Assembly: GCA_001600635.1 (NCBI GenBank)
Contig: BCKL01000040.1
Span: 62,001 to 126,000, forward strand
Reading direction: 5' to 3'
Length of the DNA: 64,000 nt
Source of the DNA: Leucosporidium creatinivorum
Lineage: Eukaryota > Basidiomycota > Microbotryomycetes > Leucosporidiales > Leucosporidiaceae
Under the pieces are notes generated by a model. The model was not told the origin of the DNA. It ran no database searches and saw nothing but the letters and a program-made list of their open reading frames with translations. Below, one piece after another: positions 1 through 10,653 of this stretch. Position 1 is the stretch's first letter; each line of letters begins with the position of its first letter. Position numbers and translations under genes: made by a program.

Positions 1-406
1 CTCCAACAAGTTTAATCTCGGGATGCACACTAATGGAGTTCCCAATCCCATTGAGGAGGGAAGCTCCTTTGACTGCATCATTATGTCCATGTTCCGCCTG
101 CTCCCTCACTTTGATCAGCTGTTGCTCGGGCTCGGCGGGGAGGGGGAGGGGAAAGGGGAAAGGGGGACTTACGGCAGCAGAAGGGTCGAATCGCCTTACA
201 AACTGGAACTGTTTCTCCGGCTCCAAGCCCCCTTGACTAGGGATGATGAGCACTTTGTACCGATACAAGGCCTCCTCAAGCACTTTGAACTCGTTATCGC
301 TCAGCTCGGCGTTCAAATCCACTCCCAGGACTTTGGCGCCGAAGTCGACGCCGGACCCGACTTTTGTAGGGGAGAGAGGAGCGATGATGGGAAGAGGGAG
401 GGTCAT
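1..406 (-). CDS. TauD/TfdA-type 2-oxoglutarate dioxygenase, 5' part
   Basis: Start codon ATG at 406-404. Exon 1 is 406-173, an intron fills 172-98 (GTAAGT donor, CTGAT branch), and exon 2 is 97 to beyond the window edge. The protein begins MTLPLPIIAPLSPTKVGSG and continues through GVDLNAELSDNEFKVLEEAL, RYKVLIIPSQ and QFVRRFDP, then AEHGHND across the splice. This is the usual N-terminus of fungal alpha-ketoglutarate-dependent taurine/sulfonate dioxygenases, where a short beta-strand and the RFDP...HGH segment precede the first iron ligands. The HxD and distal His lie outside the window, so activity and substrate cannot be judged. Members release sulfite from sulfonates or hydroxylate related acids; which applies here is unknown. 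Confidence 0.8.
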   Translation of the reverse strand, partial: MTLPLPIIAPLSPTKVGSGVDFGAKVLGVDLNAELSDNEFKVLEEALYRYKVLIIPSQGGLEPEKQFQFVRRFDPSAAVSPPFPFPLPLPAEPEQQLIKVREQAEHGHNDAVKGASLLNGIGNSISVHPEIKLVG

Positions 407-734
407 TGTGGAGTGAAGGAGGGAAGGAGGGAAGGAGAGAGAGAGAGCGCGCAGATCTGCGGAAGGGCTCGAAGGGAAGGAGGGCGCCGGCAGCTCGGCC
501 GAGAAGCGGAGGGGAGGGCGAGATTGTGGGTTAAGCAGCTGGGGACGAGGAGGAGAGGTGTGCGAGCAGGGGAGGTTTATTTAGATATGTAGCATAGCAA
601 GTGAAGGATGAGGTGCAAGAGCGCAGGTTGGGCTGCTGGGGTGCAGGAGTAGCTCACCCTCAAGATGAGCGAGCCGAGCGGAGCAGCCTAGAGCTGTTGT
701 GTTGTCTTCCCCCTCATCTCTCGTCGCCAACACG
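407..734. promoter_or_regulatory. Divergent intergenic region
   Basis: About 330 bp lie between the divergent starts of the dioxygenase (-) and the Ser-rich protein (+). It holds an A/G-rich run near 411-450 (repeated ggaagg/gagaga units). No clear TATA box or other known element was recognised. Confidence 0.4.
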
Positions 735-1358
735 ATGAGCCACTCTCGCTCTTCTTCCGTCTCTGACCTACACCCCTACGACGACCACCCGCTAGCATCC
801 TACTCGTACGGCCCCTCCTCTTACTCGGATACAGCTTCCGAACCACCTAGTCGACGCACTTCTCTCGCCTACGAGCCCGAGTCCGCTCCTGGTCCTAGAG
901 CAGGGGTAGCGGGCGAGGGGAGTGTAGCTTCTACGGGAGGAGCAAGTAGTACAGCAGCAGCAGCAGCACCGGGACCAGGCGGGTCAAGGAGGAGCAGAGC
1001 ACGCGCCTTCTCCTTCCTCCTCGACTCGTCCTCGTCCTCCTCCCCTCTGGCGCCTTCTTCCTCGACGACAAACGGAGACCGGCGCGCCTCCCTAGTAACG
1101 ATGGACGACCCTTTCGCGGGAGAAGCCTACCATTTCGCCCTCCGCGCCGACGACGAGGACGACGACGACGACGAGCGGGGGCAGTTGAGCGACGTCGACA
1201 CCTCTGGAGGAGGAGGAGGACAAGCAGTACAGCAGAGACGAAAATACAGGCAGACGTTCCAACCGATCGTTAAAGAGGAATTATGGTCGATGGGTGTTAG
1301 TGCGCTCGCGGTCGTCGGGTTGACGGCCACGGCGGTGGTGCTTTCTGTTGTGGGTTGA
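735..1358 (+). CDS. Ser-rich, probably tail-anchored membrane protein
   Basis: Single exon, 207 codons, ATG at 735 and TGA at 1356-1358. No intron is needed. The N-terminal two thirds is low complexity: Ser-rich (MSHSRSSSVSDLHPYDD), an Ala run, and an acidic DDEDDDDDE stretch. A conserved-looking segment (RKYRQTFQPIVKEELWSMG) then leads directly into one hydrophobic helix at the extreme C-terminus (SALAVVGLTATAVVLSVVG). With no signal peptide and one C-terminal helix, a tail-anchored endomembrane or mitochondrial outer-membrane protein is likely. I do not recognise the family. The conserved part is short, so function is unassigned. Confidence 0.65.
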   Translation: MSHSRSSSVSDLHPYDDHPLASYSYGPSSYSDTASEPPSRRTSLAYEPESAPGPRAGVAGEGSVASTGGASSTAAAAAPGPGGSRRSRARAFSFLLDSSSSSSPLAPSSSTTNGDRRASLVTMDDPFAGEAYHFALRADDEDDDDDERGQLSDVDTSGGGGGQAVQQRRKYRQTFQPIVKEELWSMGVSALAVVGLTATAVVLSVVG

Positions 1359-2235
1359 GCGTGAGTTGAGGTCATGTGATGTGGTGCAGAGTAGGGTGGG
1401 GTTGGAGCTGATTGTCACTATATACAGGTCGAACGCGGAGGCAATGTAACATCACCGTCTCTCACTCGGCGCTCGCTCGCTCGGCGGGGCGGAGAGCTTC
1501 AACCACATTCCTCCCCCTCAACGCATGGCTCTCGCTCTCCACTCCCATTCGGACCTTTCTCCCAATCCTCAAGTTCCCACTCCTACCCACCTCACTTCCA
1601 CCACCTGCCCGCTCTCCTCCTCTCGCCAATCTCTCGCCGAACCCCCCAGAGACCGCAAGCTCGCCCTCTCCCTCCTACTCCTACCTCCTACCTCCTACAT
1701 CACACGACTCCTCCTCCTCCCCTCGCCATCGCACCTGCTCCACCCTCCCCTCACCCCCTTCGACTAAAACGCAAAGCCCGCCTCGCCTCCAACCCTAACC
1801 CTCCAATCCGGGTTCCTCTCACCTCGGCGGCAGTTGGAGCAGCTCAGCGATGTCTGCTCCTCCGAGCTTGCTGAGCAGGGGCGCAAGGCAGCAGGTCCGA
1901 CCGTCGGGGATGATGGAGTGAAGCCCAGCCTCCTACGCTTCGGCAGGGAGGTGAGGGAGGGAGGGGAGAAGGTGCTCTCCCTCTCTCTCTCTCTGTCGAG
2001 GCTGAGGCGGTACCTACTACCTCATCTTGTCGGGGAGGGGAGGGAAGTGAGGTGGATGATAGTGCAGAGCCCGACCGACTACCTCTTTCCCTCTTCCTCC
2101 CACTTCGGACTCGTTCGCCCTTCGCCAGCACTCTTCCATCCTCACCTCTCCGTCCCTCGCGTTCGCTCCATCCGATTCCTCACTTGCTCCTCCCCTCCTT
2201 ACGACATTCCCTCGCACACCTCCCCGCCCGCCTCC

Positions 2236-2560
2236 CCTTCCTCCTCTCTCCCTCCTTCCCTNNNNNNNNNNNNNNNNNNNNNNNNNNNNNNNNNNNNNNN
2301 NNNNNNNNNNNNNNNNNNNNNNNNNNNNNNNNNNNNNNNNNNNNNNNNNNNNNNNNNNNNNNNNNNNNNNNNNNNNNNNNNNNNNNNNNNNNNNNNNNNN
2401 NNNNNNNNNNNNNNNNNNNNNNNNNNNNNNNNNNNNNNNNNNNNNNNNNNNNNNNNNNNNNTCCCTCCTTCCCTCCTTCCCTCCTTCCCTCCTTCCCTCC
2501 CTCCCTCCCTCCCTCCCTCCCTCCCTCCCTCCCTCCTTCCCTCCCTCCCTCCCTCCCTCC
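2236..2560. repeat. Simple CCCT/CCTT repeat around an assembly gap
   Basis: A pyrimidine tract of repeated tccctcct and ccctccct units brackets a run of Ns. The tract differs from the matching part of the parent gene, so it expanded after duplication. Confidence 0.9.
2262..2461. other. Assembly gap of exactly 200 N
   Basis: Two hundred undetermined bases lie inside the simple repeat. The round number suggests a scaffolding placeholder rather than a measured length, so the true spacing of flanking pieces is unknown. Confidence 0.95.
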
Positions 2561-3542
2561 GCCGAGTTGAAGCGTTGGGTAGTTGTCGTGTAGTAGGGCG
2601 TTCGAGTAGGACGCGCGGCGGAGAAGGTGGTCGAGGGAGGGTTGAGGAGGTGAGGACGGAGGGGAGGGAGGGAGAGGCCATGTTGGGGCGACTGGGGTGT
2701 TGTTTGGAGGGTCACGGAGGTGGAGAAGGCTGCTAGACGGGTAATTCGAGGGCGTGTTGGGCGACTTGAATGTCGATGCGGTGCGCTCGGCTTGTTCTCT
2801 TTCTCGGTTTGCTCGCTTTAGCTGCCTACGAACGACAGAGCTGACCACCTGCATTCCGACAGACCACCGCTTCCCCCCCTCAACCCGTCTATTTCTTTCC
2901 CCTCCCTCCCACCTCCGCCGATTCGCCTTTCGCCAGCACTTTTCCTCCTCACCTCTCGGTCCCTCGCGTTCTCTCTCTCGGCTCTCTCTCCCGCTCTTAC
3001 CCTCCCCACCCTACACCACCCCTCTCACCGGCTCGCTCTCCTCACCTCCCTCGCCTCGCCCAAGTCGAAGAGCAAAGCGCCCTTCTCTCCTCGCCGAAGT
3101 CTTACCCTCGAACAACGACAAGCACAGAGGATCGCTGAATGGGAGAATGAGGTGGATATACTCACGGATAGGGTGGATGACTGGGAGGTGCAGGCGGAGG
3201 AGTTGGTGCAGAGATTGGAGGAGATGGAGAGGGTCGCGAGAGGCGGAATTGAGGGCGTGGTGAGCGAGTTGGGGGCTGATTCGGTGCGCTCGGCTCGGTC
3301 TCTTTCTCGCTTCGCTCGTCTTAGCTGCCCTCGAGCGACATAGCTGACCACCTGCATCCCCACAGCCCGCCACTCTCACTCCTTCCTCGACTCCTTCGTC
3401 TCGCTTCCTCCCACCTCGGCTTTCTCCACCGCGACACTCCCTTCTCACCCCGACGTCTGTCGCGCTTGCTCTTTCCCCTCCGCCCCCGCTCGTCATCTCC
3501 CGACCCCGCCCACTTCGTTAGCGCTTCCTCCTCCCCAGTCTC

Positions 3543-6500
3543 GACGACCCTCCTACCGACCCTCTCGTCCTCGCCGAGGGGCTCTGCGGAGGAGGCAGCG
3601 AGTACCCTAGCCCCGAGGCTGCTCTCAGCGGTGCGTCTCTACCTCTTATTCCCATCTGCGACCAGTTAGCTGATCCTCATCTACAGCACAGCAGCCAAGA
3701 TGACCGCCGTCCACGAGATCTCGCGCGACCCTCAGCTCAAGGGAGAGGCGAGGCGCTTCTTTAGGGATTACGCCGTCGTCTCGGTCATTCCTACCGAGAA
3801 GGGACAGTCCAAGATCGACGAGATGCACTCGTTTTACGTGCGTTGATGTTCTTCCTTCAGCAAGCCCTCGACTCGGCGCTGACTTTCGCCATCCTCCTCT
3901 CCCTGGCTTCACACTCAAACAGGCCTTCAAGTACCTCCGCAACAAGCCCCTCAGCCTCTTCCTTCGCTCGCCCCAGTTCCTCCAGATCCTCACGGCCGAG
4001 AAGGAGGACCTTGTCGAAGCGCGCATCGAGCTGCCGGAACGCGCCGTCGACAAGTTCTACGAGGACTTGCACCAGTACTACACCACCGATCTCAGCTCGT
4101 CGGTCGCCGAGGCGTGGAACGAGGTCAGGCGCGAGATCCTCCACACGGCGGTGCATACCCATGGCGTCCCTTCGGCGCAGACTTGGGCTCGCAACTAGCT
4201 GCAGGAGGAGGAGGAGGAGTTCGTCGGCAACATTTGCAGGATGAAGCTCGGACAGGTGCGTTCGAGCGACTGTACTAATGAGAACGCCGCTGACCTGAAT
4301 CTCTCACTCGCAGAGGATCAACGTCGCTCCCTACCGCCGTCAAGATGGCACGATGGAGAAGGGCGACATCCCTTCCGTCCTCGCTCTCTCGCACGGTCGT
4401 GGAGACCCCCAACGCGACGACGTCACCTACTGCTTCATCGACTCGGACGGCCACTTCCGCGAGAACGGCACCATCTCCAACCTCTTCGCTCCCAGCGAGA
4501 CCGAGCGGGAGCAGTTCGTCGACCTCCTCAAGCGTCGTAGGCCTCAAGTCGTCGTCATTGGAGGATTTTCGCCCGCTACCAAGCGCCTCATGGCCGACTT
4601 CCGCTCGTTCGCCCAAGGAGTGACCGACTCGATCGTCACCGAGGAGGAGGCTGATCCGCCAACAGAGGAGGAGGAGAACCTCTCGCCCGACGACCGTCAT
4701 CGCCGCGCCGTCTTCGACGCTACCTACGTCTACGACGACGTCGCCAAGATCTACATGAACTCGCAGCGCGCCCAGCTCGAGTTCCCAGACCTCACCAAGA
4801 TCGGCAAGTACTGCATTGGCCTCGCTCGCTACGCCCAGTCGCCCATCAACGAGTACGCCGCCCTCGGACCCGACCTCACCGCCCTCGCCTACGATCCCAA
4901 CCAGAAATTCGTGAGTCGCCGTTTCGCTTTTCGACGCCGAGAAGACCAAGCTCAGCTCGCCTCTCCCCGTCCCACAGCTCCCTACTCAAAAGCTCGTTCC
5001 TCATCTCGAGAAGGCCCTCATCGAGGTCGTCAACCGTCTCGGAGTGGACATCAACAAGGCCATTCGCAACGCTTACTACTACAACCTCCTCCCCTACGTC
5101 GCTGGTCTTGGTCCTCGCAAGGCCGAGGGTCTCGTCAAGAAGATCAACTCGATTGACGTGAGTAGCTCTCCACCTCCTGCTCGATTTCTCAAGCTGACTC
5201 CCTTCTCTCGCAGAGCGAGCGGAACCCTCACGACTCGTCAAGCGCTCGTCATGCCCAACCTCTTGACCATCAACGTCTTCATGAACGCCGCCGGATTCCT
5301 TCGCATCCCTCAAGACGACCTACGTGCCGACTTTGGTCGCCGTTCTGACGACGAGGAGCAGCCCGAGGTGCTGGACGACGCGAGGATCCATCCCGAGGAG
5401 TACGAGATCACGCGCAAGACGGCCGCCGATGCCATGGAGATCGACGAGGAGGAGACTTCTCGCTACAAGACCCCCTCGCAGGCCGTCATCGACCTCATGG
5501 ACGTAGACGCCACCAAGCTGGACGACCTTTCGCTCGACGATTTCGCCGTCGAGTTGCAGAAGCTCCTCCACGTTCCCAAGCGTCTCGCCCTCTACGCCAT
5601 TCGCGACGAGCTGCAGAGCCCCTACGCCGAGCCTCGCCCCGTCTTCCACCCACCCTCCGCCGTCGAGGTCATCACCATGCTCTCGGGAGAGACTCAGGCG
5701 ACCCTCGACCGTGGTCTCATCATCCCCGTTCGCTACCTCAAGATGACCCCCGATGGAGTTGTGCGCGTTCGCCTCGACTCGGGACTCGAAGGATCTGTAC
5801 AGGTCGGATACCGCGCCGATGAGGATGGAGAGGGTCGTTACCGCCCTCCACCACAAGGCAGCACGCTCCAAGCCCTCGTCGTCGAGCTTCGCCACGAGAC
5901 GTTCGAGGTCGAGCTCTCGACGCAGGAATCGGCCATCTCGCACGGCGACCGCGACCGCCGTCGAACGATCCCCGACTACGCCTACTGGGATCAGAACCTC
6001 GCCGAGGCCGAGACGGAGGCGCAGACGGCCGTCGAGCAGAAGGCGACGGGCAGGCAGAAGCGTGTACTCAAGCACCCTAGCTTCCAGAACGTCGACATTG
6101 GAAAGGCCGAGGAGTTCCTCTCGCACATGCAGCGCGGCGACTGTGTCATTCGCCCTTCGTCGAAAGAGGATCATCTCGCCGTCACTTGGAAGGTCGGAGA
6201 GGGCATCTACCAGCACGTCGGTGAGTCGCAGAGATAGCCGAGACACTTCCCAGCTCTATACTGATCTATCCTCCTCATTCACAGCCGTCCACGAGCTCAA
6301 CAAGGCCAACCCGTGGTCCCTCGGCTCGACCCTTCGCATCGCCGGCGCTGGAACCAAGGAGTACACCTACAGCGATCTCGACGAGCTCATCGTATCGCAC
6401 ATCAAGCAGATGGCGCTCAAGGTCAACGAAATGACGGCTCACGAGAAGTTCAAGGGCTCCAAGACCGACCTCGGTGCGCTCACTCGATTCTTTCTCCTGC

Positions 6501-7470
6501 GCCGAGCCACTCGACTGACCCGCATTTCTTCGCACAGACACTTGGATCAACAACGCTTCGATGGCCAACCCCGAGCGCTCTTTCTACGGCTTTGCCTTTG
6601 ACCCCGACCGCAGGAAGGCTGGACAGTTCGTGCTCGGCTTCCGCGCCAATCGGGACACCCCCTCGGAACACTGGGTGCGTCGCTCGCTCCCTGGCTTCTC
6701 TGGTCACACTCACTTAATCCTCCCCCCATCTCACAGCCCATCAAGGTCGTTCCCGGCGCCTTCGTCCTCATGAACCAGGAGCATGGCAGCGTCCTCGCTC
6801 TCGTGCGTTGTGCTTCTTCGCTTCAGCCCAAACTCCCCGCTGACTCTTCTTTGCAGTGCAACGCCTTTAAGCACGCCTACACCGCTCGCACGTCGAGCAA
6901 CCCCGCTCGCCTGCCCGGCAAGACGCCCATGCATCTCGGAGGGCGAACGCCGATGCCAGGAGGAGGACGAACGCCGATGCCAGGAGTCCCAGGCAGCGCG
7001 ATGGGAGCTGGAGCTGCTCGTACGCCGAACCCTTATCGCATGGGAGGTGCTACACCAAACCCTCAACGAGGAGGCGCTACACCAAACCCTCGAGGAGGAG
7101 CGACGCCGAATCCGTGAGTCGGTGACGACCATGCGAGCTCGGGGAGCTCGAGCTGACTTTTCTCTCCACCACAGCTACCGACCACAAGGAGGCGCTACTC
7201 CGATGTACCCCGGTGGCGGAGCCGAGTACGTTCTGGCGACTCGCGCGCTCGCCTGCTTCTCGCTAACCTCGACTCCTTCGCAGCCCTCGCGGTCAGCCTC
7301 CCGTCTCTCAGTACGGCCGAGGCGGACCTGGACAGTACGGCGCGCCAAATCAGCACCAGCAGCAGCAATGGCAGCCGCATCAGAATCAGCCGTGAGGCCA
7401 GCAGCAGCAGCAGAATCAGGGAGGGCAGGGCGGCAACTACGGCCAACAGCAATGGGGCAACAATCGTTGA
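3543..7470 (+). pseudogene. SPT6: Truncated second copy of SPT6 (elongation factor), probably non-functional
   Basis: The copy begins abruptly inside what is exon 6 of the intact SPT6 at 62008-62161, so about the first 500 codons are missing. Exons follow the same pattern: 3543-3630, 3692-3837, 3923-4255, 4314-4910, 4978-5157, 5214-6220, 6285-6473, 6538-6674, 6737-6802, 6857-7113, 7175-7225, 7271-7470. It contains the YqgF-like and helix-hairpin-helix parts (IGKYCIGLARYAQSP, GLGPRKAEGLVKKI), S1 (about 5.7 kb), tandem SH2 region (RPSSKEDHLAVTWK; RSFYGFAFD) and a tail of TPMP/TPNP repeats. Breaks: TAG at 4196-4198 where the other copy has Tyr, a 4-nt insertion just after the acceptor at 5213 (AGCGAGCG versus AGCG), and TGA at 7393-7395 in the Gln-rich tail before the natural stop at 7468-7470. 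A C-terminal fragment might still be made, but I think it is a pseudogene. Confidence 0.85.
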
Positions 7471-7645
7471 GCGAAGAAAGAGTAGCTGTGTAGTAGTGTG
7501 TGTGTAGCTCGGATCGATCAAAAAATAGAGTCACCTGTACCTCTTCCCACTCAGTCTCGGTCGACTTTGGCGCGAAGCTTGAGATGAGAGCTCCCGATTG
7601 AGCCGGCGCGTGACTCGGCTCTCTTAGCTTCCTCCCACTCGCTCG

Positions 7646-8988
7646 ATGGCGCTCACTCGTCTTGTACCGCGGTCGGACCATTGGCAGCTCGCTCTACTAC
7701 GCCTCGGCTACCCCTCCATCACCGCCTTTCACGCTTCTCTTCGCCCAAGCCCGCCGAACCTCTCTCGAGCCAACGTCGAACGAGCTGGTTCCCATCTTCT
7801 CCGACAGTACTCGCTACTCCGATGTGGTCTCGAGAGACCTTCGGAGCCGCCTTCCTCGCTCCGCATGCGACAAGACGTGCTTCCCGCCGAGGTCGTCAAG
7901 GTGCAGATGGGGAAGGAAGGGATGGAAAGGTCGTCAACCGAGCTGATTTCGGCGGCGCTGGAGGACAGAGGAAGCTTCGACGGGGACGGAGGACCTCTTT
8001 GGAGGGTCAAGATGCTCAGGGGGGCAGCAGACCAAGCTTCGCCGACGAAACTGATCCTCTCCATCGCCCATCTCATCTCGGACGGCACTGGGGCTCGGAG
8101 GCTCTTTTCCGAGCTCCTCAGCTTACTCAAAGAGAACCATCGGCCACAGTCGAGCATCAACAGCACCTTCCCGCCAACCCGGGAGGACATGGATTGCTTC
8201 ACTCCTCCCTCGGCGTTCGTCGACCTCGGAAACGACCTCACCGCCGACGCAGCCTACCCCTTCCACTCCCTTCCACCAGTGCTACCATACTCAAATCTAC
8301 CTCCTGCCCACCCCTCTCACACCATCATTCAGAAGCTGGCAACTCTCTTTCCCGCCACCGTCGCCGCGCTCAAGGCTCAAGCCCGAGCCAACGGTATCCA
8401 TACTCTCCAACCCCTCCTTCATGGAGCAGTTCTCGCCGCCCTTTCGATCGCTTTCACCTCCCGCTCACCAGACGAAACCTTCACCCTCAAATCCTTCACC
8501 GACGTCAGCTTTCGCGACGAGCGGCTCGGTCATCCGTCGGCGACAGGCTCCTACGGCTACAGCATTCCGACACATCGTTGGAGATACTACACTCGATTCC
8601 CATTCTGGTGCTCTGTCGCTGGTACCAGCAAGAGCTGTCGGATCCGTCGTTGAGGGAGGAGGCGAAGTGGGAGGCGGGCTACGACTGGGGAAAAGGCGAG
8701 GGGAACCGTTTCTTGTACGGCGTTGATCAAATGGTGGAGCGTGCGAGGAGGGATATGGAGCGATGTGGTGGCTGGTGCTGGTGCTGGTGCTGGTCGAATA
8801 CGGCGGTGACCTTGAACCTCAGCGTGATGGATGAGACGGGCTGGGAAGGAGAGCTCGGCCATGTCTCCTGGGCGCAAACGGCGGTTCCCGGTTGCTCAGC
8901 GGTGCTGTTGAACGTGAGTAACCTCTCTTTACCAAACCTACTAGGTCGGTTCTTGCAAAAACTGAGAGAGACGCGACGAGGAAGATGA
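7646..8988 (+). pseudogene. Condensation-domain/alcohol acetyltransferase-like gene, frame change and lost 3' end
   Basis: ATG at 7646. The N-terminal 300 codons read as one frame and resemble fungal alcohol acetyltransferase-like proteins of the condensation-domain superfamily. The best sign is the active-site segment SIAHLISDGTGARRLFSELL (about 8060-8120), an HxxxDG motif where the His is the catalytic base in the family. Near 8590-8640 the frame must change: upstream reads THRWRYYTRFPFW and downstream reads YQQELSDPSLREEAKWEAG. A 47-nt GT-AG intron could explain it, but a small indel looks as likely. The reading frame then continues to 8988, where it stops inside sequence that matches the 5' flank of the F-box family, so the native C-terminus seems to be lost. 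A GGTGCT tandem run near 8771-8797 encodes CWCWCW. Confidence 0.6.
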
Positions 8989-9190
8989 GGGAGGAGGACA
9001 ACAGACGGAGAGGGCTCGAGCGAGAAGGGGGTTCGAGCGGCTGGAAAGAGAGGAGCTGTTGAGTGTCACGAAGTGCTGTAAAGCACCAAAGCGAGTCGAT
9101 CGCTAGGCTAGTACCTGATCACCCCTCCTTCTGCTCCCCAAGTCGCCAACAGCTTGAGCTCGGCACTCAACTGCCCATCGCCGAGCTTCG
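8955..9190 (-). repeat. Orphan copy of the F-box family 5' flank
   Basis: Similar in order and spacing to the upstream regions of the F-box genes on the same strand at 13882-14130 and 58680-58920. Shared blocks are ggaggaggacaacagacgg, ctcgagcgagaaggggttcg, and farther up a GCCTACAG/AGCTCGGCxCTCGG-like block. No F-box reading frame lies downstream; acyltransferase coding sequence does. It therefore looks like the outer end of a duplicated or deleted F-box gene that now ends the acyltransferase. Confidence 0.65.
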
Positions 9191-9375
9191 CCGGTCAGAA
9201 CCTGTATTCGTTTCGGCTTCGGTCGCTTTGTCTGCTGCGTGATATGTTGCTCGATTTATAGCGCCACTCGACCGGGACGGCGCTCTACGGCTTGTCTCGT
9301 ACATCAAGCCCGCGATTTCCCAAGTCGAACTCAGCTCCAGTTCAACGAGCTCGGCCTGTTCCCTTGCCCGCACCT

Positions 9376-10653
9376 CTATCTCTCCGGACCGCCTACTGGA
9401 TCCTTCTCCGCGCCATTCCACCGTTCCCACACCTCGACATGACTCCTCGTAATGCCCCTCCAAGCCGCTCGGCCGAACACAACGTCCTTCAAATCTCCCC
9501 TCTTGACCTCGCTTTTGACCTCCTTCTCCTTCACAGCTTGAGCTTGCAGCTCGGGGTGTAGCTTAAAGATGGGTATCGGGATGAGGGGGGAAGTGAGGAC
9601 TGGGGAGAAGAAGAAGGGGATGGAGATCCGGGAGCGAGGAGCCGAGGAGGGGACGGGGAGCACTCGGTGGGTTGTGGAGGTGTAGAGGTCGGCCGACAGG
9701 TTCTCGCTGTGTGTGAGAGAGCGTGCATGTCAGTTTTCATTCTTGCCTAACATCGCTGGCGCAAAGACAGCGATTTCAGCGGACCTCGGCGCTCTTCGAC
9801 TTCGAACCGAGCGAGAAACTCACATCACCTGCCCAATGTTGACGACCAGGGTCCCTTTAATCGGCGTCACATCGATCCACTCTCCCGTATCCCACTTCTG
9901 CACCTGCAGTCCACCGGTACTGTCCTGCGCCAATAGCGTCAAACCTCCTCCATCGGCGTGAGCGCCAACGCCGAGCGCTCCTTCTTCGGCTGCCTCTCCT
10001 GGCACCGAAGCTGGAGGATACGAGACAACCTTCATACGGCTGTACGGTGGTGTGGTGGGATCATCCGAGTAGAAGGGAGCGGTGAGGAGCTCGGGTGAGG
10101 TGGTGAGGCTTTCGCCGATGAGGCGAAGGAGGACTCGAGCGATAATCTCGAGATGGGAGCGATAGGCCGAGATGGTAGGGGCAAAGTCGGGCTGTGATGG
10201 AGGGTACAGATTCGGGCCGTAGAGCGAGAGGTAGATGGGATCGGGCGAAGGATGAGGAGCGGTCTCCGGCCTGCGAAGGTCGAGCTATCGTCAGCCTCGC
10301 TTTACAGGCGACGCAAGAGCAGCTGCAGCTCACCCAAGGTCAATCTGTTCCCTCAAGTCGACGACACCCTTAGTCCTCTCGCTTCCCACTCCGCTCCATC
10401 CCCGGAAGTGCTTGCTCTCCCTCATCGCCATCCCTTCCTTCTCCTCCAAGCTGACATCTTCGAAGAAACGCCGAGAGACATGAAATGCTGCTTTGAGATC
10501 GGTGACCCATGCCGGGAAGGAGTGCTGGAGGTCGGCGAGGTAGAAGAAGCCGGAGGTCAAGAGCGTCTCGCGCAGGGCCGGGATGAAGGTGGATGGCGAG
10601 TCGATAGCTTCGGCGTAGGACAGCACCGGTAGTTGTGGTGTAGCGGTCGGCAT
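9376..10653 (-). CDS. Isopenicillin-N-synthase-like 2-oxoglutarate/Fe(II) oxygenase
   Basis: Exons 10653-10334, 10270-9824 and 9706-9376, closing to 365 residues. The start MPTATPQLPVLSYAEAIDSP is chosen over an in-frame ATG 31 codons upstream because the usual DIOX_N region begins here. The N-terminal non-haem dioxygenase domain includes LLTSGFFYLADLQHSFP and SRRFFEDVSLEEKEGM. The catalytic jelly roll carries the iron ligands: HxD in GVGAHADGGGLTLLAQD, the distal His in YTSTTHRVLPV, and the RxS 2-oxoglutarate motif in SRISIPFFFSP. All family landmarks are present and the length is typical. Members oxidise many small molecules, and the substrate cannot be told from sequence. The neighbours give no pathway context. 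Confidence 0.88.

Larger units (their letters stand above)
1640..3540 (+). pseudogene. Decayed partial copies of the unknown gene at 55.4-57.2 kb
   Basis: At least two overlapping fragments resemble exon 3 and intron 3 of the intact gene at 55352-57228. Fragment A (about 1690-2235) matches roughly 56125-56690, including shared stretches around the LKRKPSL, VSAPPSL and SPTDYFF coding segments. After a gap, 2740-2860 matches the exon 3 end and intron 3. Fragment B (about 2880-3365) again matches 56540-56997, including the coiled-coil coding part (DDWEVQAEELVQR). Frames are broken by many small changes and no single long reading frame survives, so this is not a working gene. The sequence from 3366 to 3540 does not match exon 4 of the parent gene. 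Confidence 0.75.
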
